Source: Pachyseris speciosa (Eukaryota; Cnidaria; Anthozoa; Scleractinia; Pachyseridae). Taken from it: DNA of 64,000 bases. The stretch covers positions 482,501 through 546,500 of the forward strand of contig JAEMWC010000105.1 of the NCBI GenBank assembly GCA_016490735.1. Reading direction: 5' to 3'. Each line of letters opens with the position of its first letter. Positions within the stretch are counted from its first letter, which is position 1. The position numbers and the translations under genes were made by a program. Below, one piece after another: positions 22,934-64,000 of this stretch. The notes below the pieces were generated by a model, which was not told the DNA's origin, ran no database searches, and saw only the letters and a list, made by a program, of their open reading frames with translations.

Positions 22934-23708
22934 TAGGCCTTTCTCGATTGCGCTCGTAAAATTCTAAAACAAAGTACTCAAAAAGTGCTCAAAATCTCAA
23001 AATAGTGCTCAAAAAGTGCTAAAAGTTGTGAACAGTTACCTCTAAGCTTTCCTTTTACCACGGCAAAGTGTTGGTTTGGGTTCTCTTTGAGACGATCCCA
23101 TGTACTCACATTGGTGGTTTTGACGCTTCCTCTTTGCTTGTTCTTCCCTTTGTTGATCGGAACTTTTCGCTTTCGTGCTATCGAACACTTTTAGGGATGC
23201 TCTAGCATTTACTGTTATTGTAATTGGATCAATCACTTCTTCGTCTTCAGTGCTATTGTTTTCCGACTGATTTAGTGCTTCCATTTGTGCTCTTAAAAAA
23301 CTAAAGCCGGTTACGAATTGTAAATAAATTCAGTACTAGTGTAAAGCCTAGACATCAGATGATTTAGAAATTTGAGATGACACACACATGATACATCAGC
23401 CAATCAGAAACTTCTGTTCTCACGCTCAGTAAGGATAAGTCCACGTGCCTTTCCATGACAACGGTCTTTTATTCTTGACAGCATTATTAGTTATTGAAAT
23501 TTATGACCTGGAACACGATTCTCGTTGCGAGCGACACACAGTTTTTGCTTTAAAATGTTTTAGAAGACATATGTTGCTCGAAATTTGCTCGAAATGTGAA
23601 ATATTGCCCAAAGTGTGAAAAAGTGCTAAAGGGTGCTCAAAATGCAAAATAGTGCTCCAAACTCAAAAAAGTGCTCAAAAGGTGCTCAGCGCAATCGGGA
23701 AAGGCCTA
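22934..23708. mobile_element. Non-autonomous hAT-type element, 775 bp
   Basis: Exact 8-bp target duplication CTTCCGTT at 22926-22933 and 23709-23716, with 21-bp inverted ends beginning TAGGCCTTTC and one mismatch between them. An 8-bp duplication with TA/CA-G starting ends points to hAT. Both subterminal regions carry many copies of AGTGCTCAAAA, which may be transposase binding sites. It holds a minus-strand ORF of 80 codons (23042-23284) rich in charged residues that I do not recognise. Confidence 0.8.
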
Positions 23709-23716
23709 CTTCCGTT

Positions 23717-24650
23717 CCCTCACCGGTACGGCGGGCTTCAGTACGGCAACCGGAAGTAATTTTGTAGAAATATGGACTATTGCGCATGGCAGGCATTCGC
23801 TTTTCAGCCGTAGCGGTAAGGGTTAGGGTTAGAAGAGGTTTGGCGTAGTCTCTGGTACGTGAGTTTTAAATCGCTTCTTTCTACTTTTCAACAGGCTTCT
23901 TTGACTTTTTAACCGTTTAATCATTCATTCAGAATGAACATTTATGTACCTTCCTTCTTTCAACCCAACAAATCTGCGTTTATTTTCAGCAGTTGTTTTA
24001 TGCAGTGAAATGGCGGCGGAAAATGGCAAGAGGAGTTCGTTAGTACAGCTTCATTGTTTTATTTTTATGTCAAAAGCTGTGTTTTACTCTATTTCCAGAA
24101 TTTTAGATGCTACTTTCAGGCATTCTTAGCATGCAGTAAGATTTGCAAGGATGTTCGGACGGTTAATCGATGTGTTTTTTACTTTAAAATAATTACACTA
24201 TATTCCAACGCGATTGACGTGTCTTGATTCATTTCAGTCGCAAGTGAATGTAAATAAATAGTTTCCACACGATTTGTCAGTAATTTTGTAATTATTTTTC
24301 TCATAGATCATACCGGGAGTTTTGGCCTCTGTTTAATATAGCACTGAACCAGTAGGGGTTGTGAATATTAAAATTATAATTTCAAACCTTTTTTTCTACT
24401 GTCGCGTTGTTGTTTTAGACTGCGAAATCAGTTCTAATCCTATTTTAGAATATCAATGCGAGAAGTTTTTCAACGCCTCCGCAAAAACTTTCCCCATTAC
24501 AAAATAAAGTGAAATTCCTTGCTCCTTTGAAGGAATTTATTCCCCAAAGTTAACTGGTGAACGCTGTAAGAAACTAACTCGAACGTAAACTTCACAGCCG
24601 TACTGTCTTTGATTGGCTACGGCGACGTACTCAGCCAAGACCTCCTCGGC
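23717..24650. other. No gene recognised; possible unassigned 5' exon
   Basis: Includes a short TTAGGG-like stretch near 23818-23835 and, at about 24010, an ATGGCGGCGGAAAATGGCA context reading MAAENGKR. That could be an unplaced first exon but nothing downstream supports it. Confidence 0.3.
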
Positions 24651-24664
24651 CACGACAGCCGTAG
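24651..24664. repeat. Left target-site duplication of retrozyme
   Basis: CACGACAGCCGTAG, repeated exactly at 25323-25336. The first three bases could belong to the element, so the duplication is 11-14 bp. Confidence 0.8.
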
Positions 24665-24770
24665 GATATACCTCAAGAATTAATGTGATTTGGTAAGCTG
24701 AAGCCACTCTAAAGGCACTAAGGCCACATGGTAGCGGGCATTACCCCTTAAATCTACCAAAGCAAAGATT

Positions 24771-24851
24771 GAGCCCAAGCATTAGCAGCCATGGACAGCT
24801 GTTTCGGCCTTGTTAGGCCTCATCAGCATGGCATAGCTAATGCTCAGGCTC
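24771..24851 (-). ncRNA. Type I hammerhead ribozyme (minus copy)
   Basis: Reverse-complement copy of the same 81-nt ribozyme: TCATCAG at 24820-24826, TTTC at 24802-24805 and GAC at 24794-24796 are the complements of the three core boxes. Stem I next to the core pairs GCCATG with CATGGC perfectly, where the plus copy has one G-U wobble, so the fold is preserved despite the substitution. Confidence 0.85.
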
Positions 24852-25097
24852 AAGTACCCACATATCCATAAAACAAGCAGTGAAAACGTAAAGCTTGTGG
24901 GATGTGGCTGGAGTGACAAGGATATACCTCACAAATTAATGTGATTTGGTAAGCTGAAGCCACTCTAAAGGCACTAAGGCCACATGGTAGTGGGCATTAC
25001 CCCTTAAATCTACCAAAGCAAAGATTGAGCCCAAGCATTAGCAGCCATGGACAGCTGTTTCGTTTTCACTGCTTGTTTTATGGATATGTGGGTACTT

Positions 25098-25178
25098 GAG
25101 CCTGAGCATTAGCTATGCCATGCTGATGAGGCCTAACAAGGCCGAAACAGCTGTCCGTGGCTGCTAATGCTTGGGCTC
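25098..25178 (+). ncRNA. Type I hammerhead ribozyme (plus copy)
   Basis: Core boxes in order: CTGATGA at 25123-25129, stem II GGCC/GGCC with loop TAACAA, GAAA at 25144-25147, minimal stem III ACAG/CTGT, and cleavage triplet GTC ending at 25155. Stem I pairs GAGCC, AGCATTAGC and GCCATG upstream with CGTGGC, GCTAATGCT and GGCTC downstream, leaving internal bulges. The near-loopless self-complementary stem III is typical of retroelement hammerheads thought to act as dimers. Confidence 0.87.
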
Positions 25179-25336
25179 AATCTTTGCTTTGGTAGATTTA
25201 AGGGGTAATGCCCGCTACCATGTGGCCTTAGTGCCTTTAGAGTGGCTTCAGCTTACCAAATCACATTAATTTGTGAGGTATATCCTTGTCACTCCAGCCA
25301 CATCCCACAAGCTTTACGTTTTCACGACAGCCGTAG

Positions 25337-25539
25337 TCTTTCTCGTCCCCTTGCTCCCCTATCTCCATACTCGTGCTAACTTTTAGTGCTAACTGAGCCT
25401 CGAAGGAAACTGGTGCGAACGAGCAGCAATTTTGGTCAGCGGATATGTGTCCATAGCAACATCGCAAGAGAAATAGAAAATGGCGGAGAAATATAGATGT
25501 ACAAGATTTTCTGAATGCTTGTATGCTTTGGCCTGAAGA
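25337..25539 (+). promoter_or_regulatory. CFAP43 promoter-proximal region and 5' UTR
   Basis: About 200 bases between the retrozyme target duplication and the ATG. It contains an X-box-like site (25447-25460) and AAAATGGCGG (25477-25486), which resembles a YY1 core. No TATA box was seen. Where transcription starts is not visible in the sequence. Confidence 0.5.
25447..25460 (+). promoter_or_regulatory. RFX X-box-like site 80 bp upstream of CFAP43 ATG
   Basis: GTGTCCATAGCAAC fits the 14-base X-box pattern RYYNYY-AT-RRNRAC at all positions but the third. RFX factors drive ciliary genes in animals, and working X-boxes commonly sit within about 150 bases of the start codon. The gene identity and spacing support it; binding itself is inferred. 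Confidence 0.55.
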
Positions 25540-63800
<38,261 letters not shown>

Positions 63801-64000
63801 GTAAAACATGTTTATAAACCTGTTTCCTCTCTTTTATGGCCCAGAACACTGTTAAAGGCAATAGTTATTAAGGACGTTCGCGCTAATTGTTTTTTGCACA
63901 TGCAATTTATGTCACATTGTCATTCTACGTCATATATCGAGTGTGTGCTGAGTGAGAATACACCATTTTGCTAATGATCAGTTCCTGGTGAATTGTGGGT

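Larger units (their letters stand above)
24665..25322. mobile_element. Retrozyme (hammerhead ribozyme retroelement), inverted 1.5 + 1 monomers
   Basis: A 256-bp monomer occurs three times: a full copy reading on the minus strand (24665-24919), a partial minus copy (24920-25062), and a full plus copy (25063-25318) running four bases into the next. The minus and plus parts meet head to head inside the ribozyme core with a shared CG. Flanks repeat CACGACAGCCGTAG at 24651-24664 and 25323-25336. Metazoan retrozymes are known as small non-coding tandem elements with type I hammerheads that make circular RNAs, presumably moved by LINE or Penelope enzymes. Size, ribozyme and target duplication all fit. 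The inversion looks like twin priming during target-primed reverse transcription, which is inference. Confidence 0.85.

Noticed and set aside
23816..23836. TTAGGG-like telomeric stretch
   Set aside because: Only about two units; chance or minor interstitial repeat.
24010..24129. ATG reading MAAENGKR in a Kozak-like context
   Set aside because: The downstream frame is a low-information ORF and no second exon or homology could be attached.

Overview
This is animal nuclear DNA: AT-rich, intron-dense and crowded with transposons. The mix (type I hammerhead retrozyme, Harbinger, Merlin and hAT elements, many MITEs and foldback elements, LINE fragments, tRNA-derived SINE heads) together with a many-exon ciliary gene fits a cnidarian, most likely an anthozoan such as a stony coral. 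That assignment is inference; no species marker was found.

The only well-supported host gene is CFAP43 (cilia and flagella associated protein 43, formerly WDR96) on the + strand. Twenty-nine coding exons were traced by hand, starting at 25540, with every reading phase closing. They encode about 1,628 residues: an N-terminal WD40 beta-propeller half (exons 1-16) and a C-terminal coiled-coil half (exons 17-29). The last exon or exons lie beyond the right edge. The short region upstream of the ATG has a near-consensus RFX X-box, as expected of a motile-cilium gene.

Positions 1-25500 are intergenic and almost entirely repeats. They hold a 12-bp minisatellite (0.99-1.2 kb), an interspersed repeat split by a 2.9-kb foldback element (2.8-7.0 kb), a second copy of that repeat with composite MITEs (7.4-8.7 kb), an element with 45-bp inverted ends (8.7-9.9 kb), a 405-bp tandem duplication of an exon-like segment (10.2-11.0 kb), and a 3.5-kb Harbinger transposon with a Myb-like ORF and a frameshifted DDE transposase (11.8-15.3 kb). 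Further on come an inverted pair of 340-bp MITEs (17.7-18.5 kb), 190-bp tandem repeats (19.2-19.6 kb), a LINE 3' fragment, a tRNA-like gene with a T-run, a Merlin transposase pseudogene (20.8-21.3 kb), and a hAT-type element with an 8-bp target duplication (22.9-23.7 kb). The last is a hammerhead-ribozyme retrozyme (24.65-25.34 kb), about 200 bp from the CFAP43 start codon.

The CFAP43 introns carry more insertions. Intron 5 has a 1.7-kb long inverted repeat and a TTAA-flanked MITE. Intron 8 has a 992-bp Mutator-like element (9-bp target duplication, ~90-bp inverted ends) that has captured a RecQ/DEAD-type helicase fragment. Intron 11 has a frameshifted LINE reverse transcriptase and a divergent tandem array. 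Intron 28 has a 3.1-kb element edged by arrays of an ACACACCTT motif.

The strongest candidates for a second look are the retrozyme (1.5 monomers inverted against 1 monomer, CG microhomology at the junction, 11-14 bp target duplication) and the helicase-carrying Mutator-like element.
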